Positions 34,881 through 48,300 of a stretch of 64,000 bases of DNA are shown here, one piece after another (position 1 is the stretch's first letter; every line of letters begins with the position of its first letter). The stretch spans positions 1 to 64,000 of the forward strand of contig SKCR01034757.1 of assembly GCA_019454045.1 (NCBI GenBank). Direction: 5' to 3'. This DNA comes from Zanthoxylum bungeanum. Its lineage: Eukaryota; Streptophyta; Magnoliopsida; Sapindales; Rutaceae. The notes below the pieces were generated by a model. The model did not search any database. It saw nothing but the letters and a program-made list of their open reading frames with translations, and was not told the origin of the DNA. A program made the position numbers and the translations under genes.

Positions 34881-37100
34881 CGTCATGGTTATGTGTTTCT
34901 TTTAGAAATACAAATCGGAAACTTTTAGAGTTTCGACACGAAGTAGACAAACAGATCAGCTAAAGTATTATATTGTCATGGTAAGACCGTAATGGAAAAA
35001 TACTTAAGTAATAAGTTTCACAGATACTTGACAGAGTATAGTATTCTTTCAATGAGGACTCCTCCCGGAACACGTCAGTTTGACGGTGTATTCGAACAGA
35101 GAAACCGAATTTTGTTGGACATGATAAGGTTAATCATGAGTCACTATGAGCTATTATTTTCCTTCAAAAGGATAAGCATTTAACAGTGCAATACTTATTT
35201 TGAATAAGGTTCCATAAAAATCTGTTTAATAGAATTCATATTAGATATGAACATGATAGAAACAGGGTTTTCTCACTCCTGACGATTTGGGAATGCTAGG
35301 CATAAGTTTGGATGATACCAAACTAGAACCCAAATCGGATAAGTGTCTAATTTTAGGTTATCCTAGGGTAACCAAAGTATAGTACTTATACATCTCACAT
35401 GAGAATAATGTAATTGTTGCTCGCCATGCGGTTTTCCTAAGAGGAATATCGATATGCAGTGGTAAGTGGGAGGATAGTAAAACTCGATGAAAATCGGAGT
35501 AATACTGTTCAAGGCACCGAGTCCTTAATGGAACACAAACAGTTCATCAACTCGATGAAAATAGGAGTAATACTGTTCAAAGCACCGAGTCCTTAATGGA
35601 ACACAAACAGTTCATCAATGATGAAACTGTACCAGTAATCTTCGAATACACAAGAACCGCGTAGATCGGAGAGAGTCAGAAAACAACCTGGGGTATGGGT
35701 TTCTGATCTCACCTCATAAAGATGTTAATCTTATTGAGGAAGACGAACTGACTACGTTTGAGGAAGTGATACAAAGTATCGACTCCCTATTATGGCAAAG
35801 TGCCATGATGTCCTAAATGGATTCCATGTATACCAACTATATTTGGAAACTAGTTGTTGTACCGGAAGGCATCGTGCCTATTGGTACTATATAAGTCTTC
35901 AAGGAAGACATAGATGGATGGCAACATACCAACGTACTAAGCTAGACTTGTAACGAAAAGTATCGTTATCAACATTGTGTCGATTACGATGAAACCTTTT
36001 ACCTGTTGCCACGGTAAATCCATTTGGATAATGCTTGCTGTTGCTGCATGTTTCATTTATGAAATATGGCAGCTAAACGACAAAATCGCTTTCCGGAAAA
36101 TGAAACCTTTTGGAGGATGTTTACAACATCCTGACGATTTTATTGTACCAAATCTAGCAAACAAGGTTTGCAGGTTATTCGATCCATAGAGGGATTGAAG
36201 CAAGCATTGGGTTCTTGAAATTATCGTTTTGATATAATCATAATGGTTTATGATTTAATTCAAAACGAAATGATTCTTGTGTATATAAGGAGGTTAGTGG
36301 GAGCTCACTGAAAGTGACTGTCCTAAATAATGATGATATGTCATTTCTTGGAAATGATATTCCCATATAACAATCGGCGAAAGCTTGGCTTTTTATGAAA
36401 ATTCTCCGTAGAATTCTAGGGAGAAATAACCTTTATTCTAGGAATAAAGATCTAATGGGATAGATTTAAAGTTGTTAAGACTCTCCGAGAACTCGTACAT
36501 TAAAAAATGTACGTGACCTGGTGTCTCATAAGCTTTGAGCATATGGAGTCACAAACAAGCCAATCCAAGTGATAGTCACTGGATTGATATTAAGAACATC
36601 CGTTAGTATCTTAGAGAACTAAAGATGATGTCTTAACTATGGAGAATGAGAACTTGAAGTGACTGGGATCACTGCTGCAAGTTTTCTGACCGATAAAACA
36701 ACGGTACTATACAGTTTGAATAACGGAACAGTGAGCTGGAAATCTTCCAAGCAAGATACGGTTACCGAATAAACAACAAATGCGGGTTACTGCTGCAGCT
36801 GAGGCAGCAATAGAAGCCATTTGGGTCGAAAATAAATCTAATTAGATTAGATATAGTTCTGTTAGCAGCTGAGCTAGGCGTCAGCACAGGCTAAAGAATT
36901 AATGGTCTCATCAACGATCCATATATATACTTCGACTATTCATCTGATTCGTTCGGATCATACATCATGGCGATGTGATGATCGAATAAATCACATCAGA
37001 CGATAATCATGCAAATCCGCTGATGAAAGCCTTTCCTCAGAAGTTTGAGCGAACCGTACATAGTTCGGGTGGTAGACACTCGAGTGACTGGCTATAGGCC
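34881..37100 (+). pseudogene. Copia F: decayed integrase, reverse transcriptase and RNase H
   Basis: Plus-strand pieces of pol in the right order with many stops. 35740-35920 encodes the start of reverse transcriptase (FEEVIQSIDSL, MDSMYTNYIWKLVVVPEGIVPIGT). 36025-36180 gives IMLAVAACFIYEIWQ and a decayed QPDDFI stretch near the DVKTAF region. 36780-36830 gives a TAAAEAAIEAIW-type RNase H segment, and 36940-37080 the end of RNase H. Wording is of the Tnt1/Tork style. No enzyme could be made. A 75-bp direct repeat (GAAAATMGGAGTAATACTGTTCAA and following) lies at about 35485-35630. Confidence 0.75.
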
Positions 37101-37111
37101 AAGTGGGAGAT
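37101..37111 (+). other. Polypurine tract of copia F
   Basis: AAGTGGGAGAT lies directly before the 3' LTR. Confidence 0.9.
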
Positions 37112-39115
37112 TGTTGGACAATTATGACCCATAGCGTCACTATTTGTACAGATCATGGTGTTGTTGTATAAATTAATGATGTGACAAAGAATATTGCTCT
37201 CTTATCATTTATGATTAGATCACCTAGATGTATAAATGATATGAGGTCCATATGATTAGTTCCTGGATTGAGATGATATGAGACAGTATCAGTCCACGAA
37301 GGATTAATCATTAAATATCTATAGTCAGAGTATTATCAAGATTGGACATCGATAATGCATAAAAGACTAGTATTACATTTGTACGTGTTATGGGAGCATA
37401 ACGACATAGTTCTCATATATTTGGGTATTGGATACTCATGCAAGTGTAATAGGAGGTTGTGTTTACCGATAGTACTGCAAATAGCTTCGCTCTGGATAGA
37501 CCCCTCGGAATTCCATTGGTAGTATGACTATGTGTCTATGGAAGTCCAAAATCAGGGTAGGTGTATTTGGTCTTAACCTGAGACTTGCACCGCTAATACT
37601 TACGACAATCAATATGCTTTGGTTTTGGTCGTCTAGGGCTTTAACAGGTTCTGTGTACGCCTCTGCTGGGTATAATGAGAATCGTAGTGTATTGGGTGTG
37701 ATGTCAAGACGGAAGTATCACTCCAGTCATAGTGGAGATGATGTCACGTAGGATACGGTACTATTACTCTTAAGTACTGCAGTCATCGGGATATTATGAC
37801 TAGGTCATGTATATCTGATTATAGAGACTAGTTACCAGACATCCGACATGCGCTTCGTACGGGGCATACACAATTCCAGCCCCAGGCCTAGCACGTGACA
37901 TCCAATACTGGATCGACATACACAATACTACGTATACTACGCCTGATATAGATCACTTATTCCTATAAGCATGTTTCTGGAGAATTGGGTAGGCATGGCG
38001 CTTTGCTAGAAGCCAGCATTGTCTTGTAAATCGGTAAAAACGTAGTACTAGGTACTTACGTGTTCGGATAGTCCGACGACCGAATTTACTGCCAACATAT
38101 CCGGGGATCTCATGGGTCGCTTCCCGAAGATTCACCGATGATGTATGACTCGCACTTTATTAATGTAGGATTAATTACGGAGATATTTTATATGGGATAA
38201 AATATCATTTAAAGAGAGAGAACGATTAATTTGGAATTAATCGATAAATTAATATATTCGATATATTAAATGAAATTGGATTTCAACGCGGAATTAAAAT
38301 TGGATTTTAATTCGGGCGAACGAATTAATTTAGAATTAATTCGTTAGCGACGTGAATATTAATTATGCTAGGCATGATTATTTAATTACGACGCAACGGA
38401 AAATTCGTTAATTTGGAATTAGCGAACCCGAACCCAAGAGTGTTTGCGAGCGCACTCGCATTTCGAATTCAAGTGCGGCCTGCAAGTCACTTCAAGCGTC
38501 AAATCGCTATTCACATCTAGCGTCACATCATTCGTCAATCAAGTGATGGATGTCTTTCACTTTGAGTGATTGACACCAGTCACTATTCATTGATTGATGG
38601 GAGTTGATGGAAGTGATTTGAAAGCTTTTTGAAAGCTTGAATGACAAATACCATTAATTTAATATTTGGTATATCATTTGATGATTGTTTTTAGAAATCA
38701 CTTAACACATTTTCTTTCCTCTCTATTCTCTCCTTCACGCCCAATGGGCTCCATTTTTCCTCTTCTCTTCTGCTCACTGCCGTGAGTATAGCAAGGATGA
38801 AGATGATGTTTTTGTGGCAAAAACATCAATAGCTAGCACTTAAATGACTTCATACAAAGGTGATAGGGAACTAATTTCATGAGCATGGAATCATCATCAC
38901 AAGCTTGGAGCTTGGAGACTCACCCATGGCCGATTTTGAAGACAAGAAGAAAGCTCACTGCCGTGAGCCTTGGAGGACTTCAAAGGGCTTAAAAAGTTTT
39001 GTTCTTCGTTGCATCGCTCAACCGATCATTGTGAGTATTCCGCGACTTCCTTTGATGTATTTGCATGTTGTTTCTTGCTTGATAATCGATCCTCGGGACC
39101 GTAGAAACTCCAACA
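37112..39115 (+). mobile_element. Copia element F, 3' LTR
   Basis: A 2,004-bp partner of 24560-26577 with the same TGTTGGACAA and AACTCCAACA ends. The first 300 bases are more diverged than the rest. The target duplication GGAGG follows at 39116-39120. The pair allows an age estimate, with the caution that the internal region is far more decayed than the LTRs. Confidence 0.95.
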
Positions 39116-39663
39116 GGAGGTACAATTTCTATATTCCTTAGGGAGTGACCTAAAAATTTTCTTCACTTGGTCGCTAGGCTCAATGCCTTTCCCTAGAGAA
39201 CTAAGTTGATTTATAATCATTGTAAACCTTGAAATAGTTTTCTCAATTTCTTCATCGTTTTACATCTTAAAGCTATCCAAATCACACATGAATCGATTGA
39301 TCTTCGATTCTTTGACTTGACTAGTTCCCTCGTTTACAATCTCCATGGACTTCCACAAATCATAGGTGTTTCCAAATTTTTAATGTTTATTGATTTGACT
39401 CTGATCAATTATGCAAAGTAAGTGATTAAGAGCTTTTTCATCGAAGGAGGCTTCTGTGTAATCCTCACCGCTCTATTCGAATTGAGGTTTTAGAATATCC
39501 ACATTGTTGATATTTTTCTTCATTGGCATGTTGGAACCTTAGAGGTAGTTCAATATTCTCATCTTCCAATAGTTGTAGTCGGTTCCAGTGAAAAGTGAAG
39601 GTCTATTTATCGAAAATCTTTCGACAAGGCTCATTGACGTGTTGCTTGTGGTTCCCATGAAAT
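39116..39663 (-). pseudogene. SIRE-like copia copy B: gag amino end (part 2)
   Basis: Continues copy B after copia F. On the minus strand 39130-39220 reads IINQLSSLGKGIEPSDQ and FRSLPKEYR, as in copy A at 4600-4790. The amino end (39450-39660) is recognisable by DNA similarity to 4976-5197 but has frameshifts and a deletion. Confidence 0.75.
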
Positions 39664-42465
39664 TCTCGGACGGTTAGGTCTTTGTTGAGAATACCAATTG
39701 AAATTACTTACAAGCAATAACAAGTAACAACTATACCCAAAAGAGGGTGAATTGGGTAATTAAAAAGTTAATGCGGAATTATAAATCTTCTCAATTTTAT
39801 GCTTTCAAGCTTTACCAACAATTATAAATCACACTATTGATTTGAAGTAAAATTGTACAATTTAAAAGATAAGGGAAGAGAGATACAATACCGAGTTTAT
39901 AGTGGTTCGGCCAAATCACTTGCCTACGTCCATTCTCTCTTCAAGCACACTTGAAGATTCCACTAGTTTCAACAAACTTACTACCAAGAGATTTTTCACC
40001 AAGGCTTCTCTTAAACCTTTTATAAAAACTCCACCCTTGAAAGTACTCATAACTCACACAAGGGATTTCAACACAAGTGTTCTGTAAGATAAAATTTTGT
40101 GTTTACAACACTATTTGAGGACTCACTAAGAAAGCACAAAGATTGAAGAGTGAGTGGTTGCTCAAATATATCTAAGATCACTAGTATGTAAATGAAAATT
40201 TATGTATGAGCTCATGAAATGATGAGAATGAAATGATCAATAAGATTTTATGTTTCTCACTGTTTTTTGCTTTTAATAAAATGTTTGAAGGTATTGTACT
40301 ATATTGCAAAACGAATTTGCGGCTTATTTATAGTAAAAAAATGAAATCCGCCCCAACAACTCTTATTGGGATCAATATGCTTTTACTGATACCAGTATGC
40401 CGGTCACAATGATAATATTGTTGTTTGAAAACACGAACGTTACACAAGTATGAACACCGTTATGATAACTGGTATGGTCCTTGTCGGTTCCAGTAAGTAT
40501 GCAACAAATTGACTAATTGGTATGAAATACTGTTATGAATACCGGTATGCTGTATGCCGGTTCTAATAACTATGCAATACTTGAGATCACCAGTATGGAA
40601 GACCTATGTGTAGACTGCTATTGTGTATATCGATTTCAGTAGCTATGCAATCCTTAGATAGAACAATATTATAGACCGATATGGGACTGGTATGGTGTGT
40701 GCTGATTCCAAAGAGCATATAAATAGAGTAGGTCCACCAATATAGATACCGATATGGTATCGGTATGGTACCTGTATACCGGTCTCAGTACACAATGCAG
40801 AAGTTGAAGGTTAAAATATTTTGCACATGACTCTAATGCATTTATATGAATGTACATGTGTCTTATGAGCTTAGATACTTAAGTAAATATTTCACTTTAT
40901 AATTAGATTCCTATGCTAAATCTTAGCAAGATTTTCTTCGATTTGCTGCTAGTCTTCACATTCACGCTCTTGACCACCAACGTGCTTCGATATTTTTTTA
41001 TAATGTCTCGCTAATATGCGTCAAAGATTTCAAGTGTTGATGTCATCGAAATTCATTTTGAGAATATGTCGCTAACAGAAGATATTTTATCTGTTCGGAC
41101 ATACCATTAGACAAATAAACATTTTTCATTCTTTTTCGAGCCAATTCCTTTATCACTGTAAACTCAACTATCATTTGACTTTGAGGAGAAACTAGGTATT
41201 CTATTTAGAATTCAAGAAAAGTTTTTAAATAATTTTTTTTTATCGTTTGAAATATCTATGGTCAAAACTATCTTTATTTAGATTTTTTCTGGGTTGTTTT
41301 ATCCTAGGGACATCGGGGATGAATTACTGCAAGCATAATTTCTGAGCAGAGCTGCGGAACATCTTAAAGAGAATGACCTAATACGAGATTGTAGAAACAA
41401 TTTGCAAAGATTAGAAAAATATTACCATTCACCATGAAAAATACAATCAGAAATAGGTTGAGTTGCAGACTAGGTTGCTCTCTTTAAGATGTTTCGCGGC
41501 TTTGCCCAGAAAGAGTGCTTGCAGTTGTTCGGCCCCGACGTCCCCAAGATAAAACATACCAGAAAATCTTTGACTCAATTAGTTATCACAAAAACCAAGT
41601 GGTATGCTCACACCTAACACTCTAAATTTTACTCGGTATCAAAAATAAAACCCAAGAAGAACAGTAGGATTCTTTGTCTTAACAAAGAACACAGAAAACA
41701 GTAAGCACCAAAACATAATTTTTTTTAAAACACAATGAGAATTTTCTATTAACTTGTTCTGTGAAAGCACTATTTATAGGGATTTCTTTTTTTGAGGATG
41801 AAAGCACTATTTATAGGGAAAATGAATATTTATATAGGGAAAAAATGAATGTTTATCAACATTTATAAAAACATTGAAAACAATAACACCATTGTTACAA
41901 AATTAATTGTCTCAAGTGAAAAAAAAATGTAACTTACAAAATATTAATCTTGCAATATAAAAAAACATGTTACAAAAATTAAAATAAAAACTATTACAGA
42001 TATTACAGATTTGAAAAAAAATTAAAAATATTTTCTCCAAGAAAATATATACACCCGCACTGACGACGATGCACTCATGTGGTGAACAACCTTTAGACTA
42101 CCTCCCCACCCTTACACAAAAGTGGGTACCTCTTGGGGCACAAACTCACTTTACAACTTAACACTTTATAAATAATAGTTTGGCGTTGTGTCTTTTCATT
42201 ATGGGATGAGGTTCCAAAGGTAAAGTATAACTCTCTAACAATTTGTTGTTTTTGCAACATCTCCATTCATTCGAAACTTGTAACTCCCAATTTTTTTTGT
42301 AACAACTCTTTTAAAATCAAAACTCGTAACTCCCCTATTAAAATTCATATTTACAACAGTGACTCAACCCAGTTCCGATTTTATTTTCGTGGTGAACGGT
42401 AATATTATTCTAATCCTTGCAATATGTTTCTACAAATTATAGTTTTATAAAAGAATTGGATAAGT
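39664..42465 (-). mobile_element. SIRE-like copia copy B: 5' leader and LTR region
   Basis: Collinear with 5198-8038 of copy A, including the CCGGTATGG array (about 40380-40790) and the long inverted repeat (41291-41560). A CTATTTATAGGG sequence occurs twice at about 41768-41818, a small local duplication not in copy A. It stops at GGATAAGT (42458-42465), where the hAT element starts. Confidence 0.65.
41291..41560. repeat. Long inverted repeat, ~99-bp arms, in SIRE-like copy B
   Basis: The arm 41291-41389 pairs with about 41461-41560. It matches the copy A structure at 6895-7163. The two copies differ at several stem positions. Confidence 0.75.
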
Positions 42466-45233
42466 TAGACCCGACCATGGTTCCGGTTCTAACTGATTCC
42501 GGTTCCGGAACCAGAATCGTGATGGACCGGTTTGGTTGGGGTTCCACCCCAACGCGAACCGGTCGGAACCGCTGGAACCGTTGTGTTTAAGGGGTATGGA
42601 GCCATTAAAAAATGGTCGTTGGCCATTTAAAAAAAATTGTAATATATAATTCCTAATATACCCCTAATAACGATAATAAAATGGTTATATTTAGGGGCAT
42701 TTTCGATATAAAAAAGATTCTAAAATTCTATAAATATGGGTCATTTTTCATTATTTCAACACACTAATTTCTCAACTCTCTCAATTCTTACAATTCTCTT
42801 ATTCTCAATTCTCTCAATTTTCTTATTCTTCTTATTTATTTCTTAAAAAAAATGGCAAGCTCATCTGAGAATATAATGTCAAATATGCCAATCTAAGAGA
42901 GCGACCCTAGTGTCGGTTCACAATCACGGAGAAGAGAAGTTAAGTCTCGTTCATCAGATGTTTTCAAAATTCATTTTCATTTAGACCAAGATGCTGAAGG
43001 TTCAAGAGTAGTATGCAACCATTGCGGGGTTTCCTACAAATTTTCTGGTGGATACGATAATATGATCAAGCACCTGGAAAGACATCATGCGGTTGAACTT
43101 GGACTTGATACGACGCAAAATCAAATGGCCAGGTACGCATCATCTAGTAGAGATACGAGTGCTGTAGATTTATTTAAATATTCTGATGCAAAAATAGAGA
43201 AGAATTTGCGAAATTAACTTATATGACACATTTTTCTTTAAGCTTTGGTGAAAAACTTCATTTTACTAATTACGTGCATAATGCTTTAAATCCTACTGCA
43301 TGTAGAATGACTCGAAACACAACAAAATGTCATATTTTTAAATTATACAAAGATGGTAAAATTATTTTAAATGAAATATTTAAAAATATTAAAGGTCGTA
43401 TTTCTATTTGTTCTGATATTTGGAGTGACCATTGGCAAACACACTTATACATGAGTGTGACTTGTCATTGGATTGATGCATCATTTACCATGCAAAAATG
43501 ACTTATTGCATTTAGAGTTTTTGATGACCAAAATACCGCACAAAATATTTATAGAATGATGAAGGTAATTTTTGATGAATATGGTTTAGTAGATAAAATT
43601 TTAACAATTGGATTTGATAATGCATCTACAAATACTGGATCCATCAATGATTTAAAAGAAATATATAAACCAAATTTAGGGGGTCGGTTTTCTCATATTC
43701 GTTATACATGTCATGTCCTTAACTTATGTGTTAAAGATGGTCTGGAAAAATTATCACCTTTCATTGATCATATAAAGACAGCACTTAATTGCATTTGGTC
43801 ATATTCTCAAGTTATGAGAGAATGAGCCAAGTTTTGTAAAATAAATGGTATTAAATCGATTAAATTTTCAAGTGATGTTCCAACACGTTGGAATTCAACT
43901 TATTTTCTTTTATGTCAAGTATTACAATACAAAGGTGCATTATGTAGTTTTTTTCTCAACATGTTCAAAATATCACATTTTTTCTTAGTCAATGGGATAT
44001 TTGTGAAAATTTTTTAGAAATTTTAAAAGTTTTTAATTATGGTACTTTAATTTTTAGCGGAGTTTATTATCTTACATCAGATTTATTTCCTCTTGAAAGT
44101 TTGAATATTATTGTTACTCTCGATAAACATCTTGAAAGTAACGATCCTAATGATATTATTTTGTTAGAAGCCATTACTGTTATAAAGGTAAAATGGTTGA
44201 ATTATTTTAGAGAAATTCCTAAAATAATAGTGCTTTATTCCTAAAGTCATTTATTTCTTCTAATGATTTAAATTAGAAGGTTTGAATAGTGCTTTACAAG
44301 CTTACTATACTTATTTTGGAATAATAGATGAAATTGATATTACAAGAATAATAGTGAGATTAAGAAATGATTTAATTGAGTTATTTAATGATTATATTAT
44401 AAGATATAACTTAGGAACATTATGTGAATCTAGTATTAGCGAATCAGTAATTCGAATAAGACTTAGCACATGGGATCTTTGGTTACTGCAACGAAATAAA
44501 AAAGCTAGGGATACGACTACTAAAACCCCAAATTAGATAATTATTTATTTACAAATTTTGAGTTTCCTACTGAAAGTTTAGTTAGAAAAATTTTAAAATC
44601 CTTGAATGGTGGAACCGGCATCAAAATATATATCATGTTTTATCAATTATTGCTAAAGAGATATTGACAGCACCTACTTCCACCATTGCGGTTGAGCAAG
44701 CCTTCAGCATTGGAGGCAATATATTGGAAACTAGACGATCTTTATTACATCCAAGCACTCTAGAAGCAACAACTTGTGTGGATGATTGGACTCGAGCTGA
44801 TCTGAGACAACAAGAAGATACCCCGATTATTTTGAAGACTTGTTCGATAATGGCAATGCATCTGTAACAACAAGTGCAAGCGGAACCGGAGCTGAAGGAT
44901 CAACTGATAATGATGATTGATAATTACAAATTATAAATTTCCAAAGAGGAAATATCTTAAATTGTAATGGAACTACATGAGCTTTGATTCCTCTCACCCT
45001 TGGAGGATACGTAGCGAACTTAATTTTTTTTAAAAAATTTAAGTTCAAGCTCTTTAATTTAATAATTTAATTTATTTTTTAAATTAAACTAATTTATTTT
45101 AAATGATTTTTGATTTTTTTATATAATTTAAAAAAGAGTTCGAACCGAAACTGGAACCGGAGCCGACCGGTTCGGTTCACAATTCCGGTTCCACTTAAGT
45201 GTGGAACCGGAACCGAACCGCTGGTCACGTCTA
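42466..45233 (+). mobile_element. Degenerate hAT DNA transposon
   Basis: The ends TAGACCCGACC and, inverted, TAGACGTGACC match at 9 of 11 bases. Subterminal regions are full of GGTTCCGG / CCGGAACC words. It encodes a BED finger and a hAT dimerisation domain. The 8 bases before it, GGATAAGT, are exactly where copies A and B stop matching. The 8 after it, TATTTAGG, differ, so the right target-site copy has been lost. Confidence 0.85.
42852..44867 (+). pseudogene. hAT transposase pseudogene (BED finger, RNase H-like core, dimerisation domain)
   Basis: Start ATG at 42852 (MASSSENIM). A TAA follows after 14 codons, then the same frame resumes with a BED zinc finger at about 42990-43090 (VVCNHCGVSY..., then HLERHH). 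Further pieces follow in order: 43223-43501 with SDIWSD (likely first catalytic Asp region), 43556-43825 with FDNASTNTG and HVLNLCVKDGL, 44282-44536, and 44664-44867 with the hAT carboxyl motif VEQAFSIGGN followed by TRRSLLHPSTLEA. At least five stops or shifts break it. Known hAT transposases cut and paste their element at 8-bp targets; this copy cannot. RICESLEEPER/DAYSLEEPER-like proteins are the nearest host relatives. Confidence 0.9.
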
Positions 45234-45363
45234 TATTTAGGTGAAATATGAATAAATTATTCATATTAGATATTGAATAATTTGTTCAGTATTGAAAAAG
45301 TTTTAAAATTACGATTTCGCCCGAACAACGCTTCCGCTGTGCCTTTTGCCCAAAACCCCAACA
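45234..45363 (+). mobile_element. Copia element C, remaining end of 5' LTR
   Basis: About 130 bases ending CAAAACCCCAACA, followed by a copia primer site. Most of this LTR is missing, removed when the hAT right flank was rearranged. CCCCAACA pairs with the TGTTAGGG start of the 3' LTR. Confidence 0.7.
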
Positions 45364-45367
45364 AAAA

Positions 45368-45379
45368 TGGTATCAGAGC
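45368..45379 (+). other. Primer binding site of copia C
   Basis: TGGTATCAGAGC lies four bases after the LTR end. Confidence 0.9.
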
Positions 45380-48300
45380 AATTCTGATGTTTCATCCATT
45401 ACATTAGTCATGCTTGATATAGGATATGTAATCCAATTTTAATATTTGCTCATGCATGTAATCTATATGTTTCTTGACTTTTCGATTCTATGCTAATGGA
45501 AACGTAATGAAAATTTAATGGTTAAATTGAGTTATATTTTCTAAGGTAGAATTGAGTTGTTTAGAAAATGATTTAGATTAAAAATTCCGCATTTGATGTG
45601 GAGCAATGCTTCATTGAGGAATATCCCTGTTTAAAATAAGGATGTAAAGTAACGTGTATTGGATGCATGTTTCTTGGTCCGTCTTGTCAATACGATTTAT
45701 GGGTAACTTTCTGTGGCTGCATTCGAGATCGTGCCAAAGCAGTGAGGGTATAGTTGATAGAATTTTATCCAAGCTGGTTGTATATTGATACTAGAAAAAT
45801 TCAAGTGAAAGTGGAAATCTTGAACGTGCCAAAGCTGTCAGGACTATATCAGTAGCTTGAGTTTGTCATTGGCAGGTGAAGCCTTGATACACCTCCTTGT
45901 GAACGTGTCAAAGCTGTCATAATGAGAAACGATCAGGACCAAAATCAGGAGTCACTGGTGAGTGATTGACAATGAGTTGTCTACCTAATGAATATACATA
46001 GGCGAGACCGTACCAAAGCTGTGAGTCGAAATATATTCATGAGATCCTACTCTCAATATGGAATTTAATTTAATTATTGAATTCCCATTCTTCGTTGGGG
46101 ATTACGGTATTACGTAAAGTAGAGGGAGACACTGTTGGGTTTAAAAATCCATAACTTAGGCAGTATATAGTTTTATGGAATTTGCTGCTTTTGTTTTCCT
46201 TTATTCTATATTGTTTATAGAATTATACTTCTAATCCACTGCATAGCATATTACTTGAATATATATTTTCTAACTTTACTTATGGTTGCGTATTTCTAGA
46301 ATAGGTTCTAGAATGACAGTAGACTTAGATATTGTTAGATTAGTTTAAACCATCAAGAACTGTTGTTCCGATTTTCTTCAAAATCAAGATGGTTAGTGAC
46401 TTGGTTACTAAGTCACGATAAGTAATCTAAATAGATATCTTCTTTAAGATATAAATGTCTAGAAAGAATAGTTTCTTATGCAGTAAGAATTGACACGAAT
46501 CAGTTCATGTCTCGAGATTCTTGACTGGCATTAGGAAAACCTCATTAGTATTTATTTATCTTATAATGACATTTCTTGGCTTTAGTGAGTTTTAGAAGTC
46601 ACGTGTCTGACACAGTTTGCTAATCAATTATTTGCAATTGTTGTGAATAATTGAATGCAAATTATTAAGCTTAAGAAAGAAGATATGTATAGTTATGTAT
46701 AGAGAATATTGATTCTCACAATACGAAAATTATAGGTATTGGATACTAGATCTTCCGTCTAGTTATTTAAAATAATGTTAAATAATTATTTTGATATTTG
46801 ATATCAGAACTTGTGACTATTGGATAGTTGCTTGTTCTATATAAACAGTTGTTACATATTATAAAATGACTAGTAGTGTCATTGATGAAGAGATAAACAT
46901 TAAGGAAAATATTTGGTTAACTAAATAACTTAGAATAGAGCTTTATGAGATTTTATCACATAAGCATAAGATGCTTATTCCGTATGGTAAAGAATGATCT
47001 GATACGAGATCACATCATATATCCTTATCCATTTAATGAATATTGTATTCAGGATGTGATTAAATTTTATTTAACCAATGATCGTTATTGGACCACAGAT
47101 TTATTAAACTAATACATTTGATGTATGTAGTTTAATGAATTATAAATTGCCTTGGATAGTTTTCTTTACTTCGTAACTTAGTTAATGAATTGTCATGACT
47201 TAGTTGCATGTTTCTAAGAATATATATTGAACGTTTGAATGGTTCGAGAACTTTTAATATGTTTATGATGAAACGTGGATAAAATATTTTGAATGGTTCA
47301 AAGATAATCTATTTGAAGTGTTGAAAACTATATCTTTGAAAATCATCGTGAATCTTTGAATTGTTCAAAGATGCTTGAAATGATCAAACATATGAATTTG
47401 AGGTAATTAGTTCTAAAGTTATTTAATGAATGTGATTCTTACTCAATATTAAACTTCTACGATTCCATCTTGATGGAATTGGTCAGTGGGAGTAATTGAA
47501 TCTTATATGATTTGATTCATTGATATTGAGTGTTACCGAATTAGTTTTCAATACTCTTGGGGTTATGCTCCAATAACACTAATTCATCTCTTTAATTAAT
47601 GTTCCATTCGTTTCTACAGTTACATATATGATATGTATAGTAGAAAATTTGAATCTTTAAAAGTTTGAGATTTTAATCTTTCTTTTGTATAATGGTTATA
47701 TAATTGAAAGTACTTGTGCCTCAGAGGTACAAGTAAAATTTTATCATTTATTCTATTTAATAGAATATTGTATTATATCTTTTCTACGATCTTGAGCAAT
47801 AAAATTATTTTATTACTTGGTGTGTAACATCAGATGTTGATAATTGTAGAAAAGACTTGACTTATTGAAATCAAATGTGAGAGTGATAAACTGCAATTGA
47901 GCTACATAATTAATAAGATGAAAAGACCCTTAGACAACTTCCGTATAAGTTCAATAGGTTGTTAGAATCATTTGCAAAATATTTGATACTTAATGATTCT
48001 GTTGTTTTCTTATCGAAGAAAATCATCCTATAACTTATAGTGGGAGCGATATTTGATACCGATTTCAAAAATTATCATTTAACCATAGATCTAAGATTGT
48101 TCATAGCTTAATACAATCAAGTTTTGAACTTGATTGAGCTTTCGTTATGAATTGTTCATAAAATGTGCAAATTGTTTGCACAGCAAAAGCCAAGTGAGCT
48201 TGATAAAGGTCTGACCTTTATAGTATGACAGTGGGAAAAGTTATACTCAGTGACCTATTGTAGATTTTGAGAAAACTTATCTCTAGTTGCATTAATTGAA

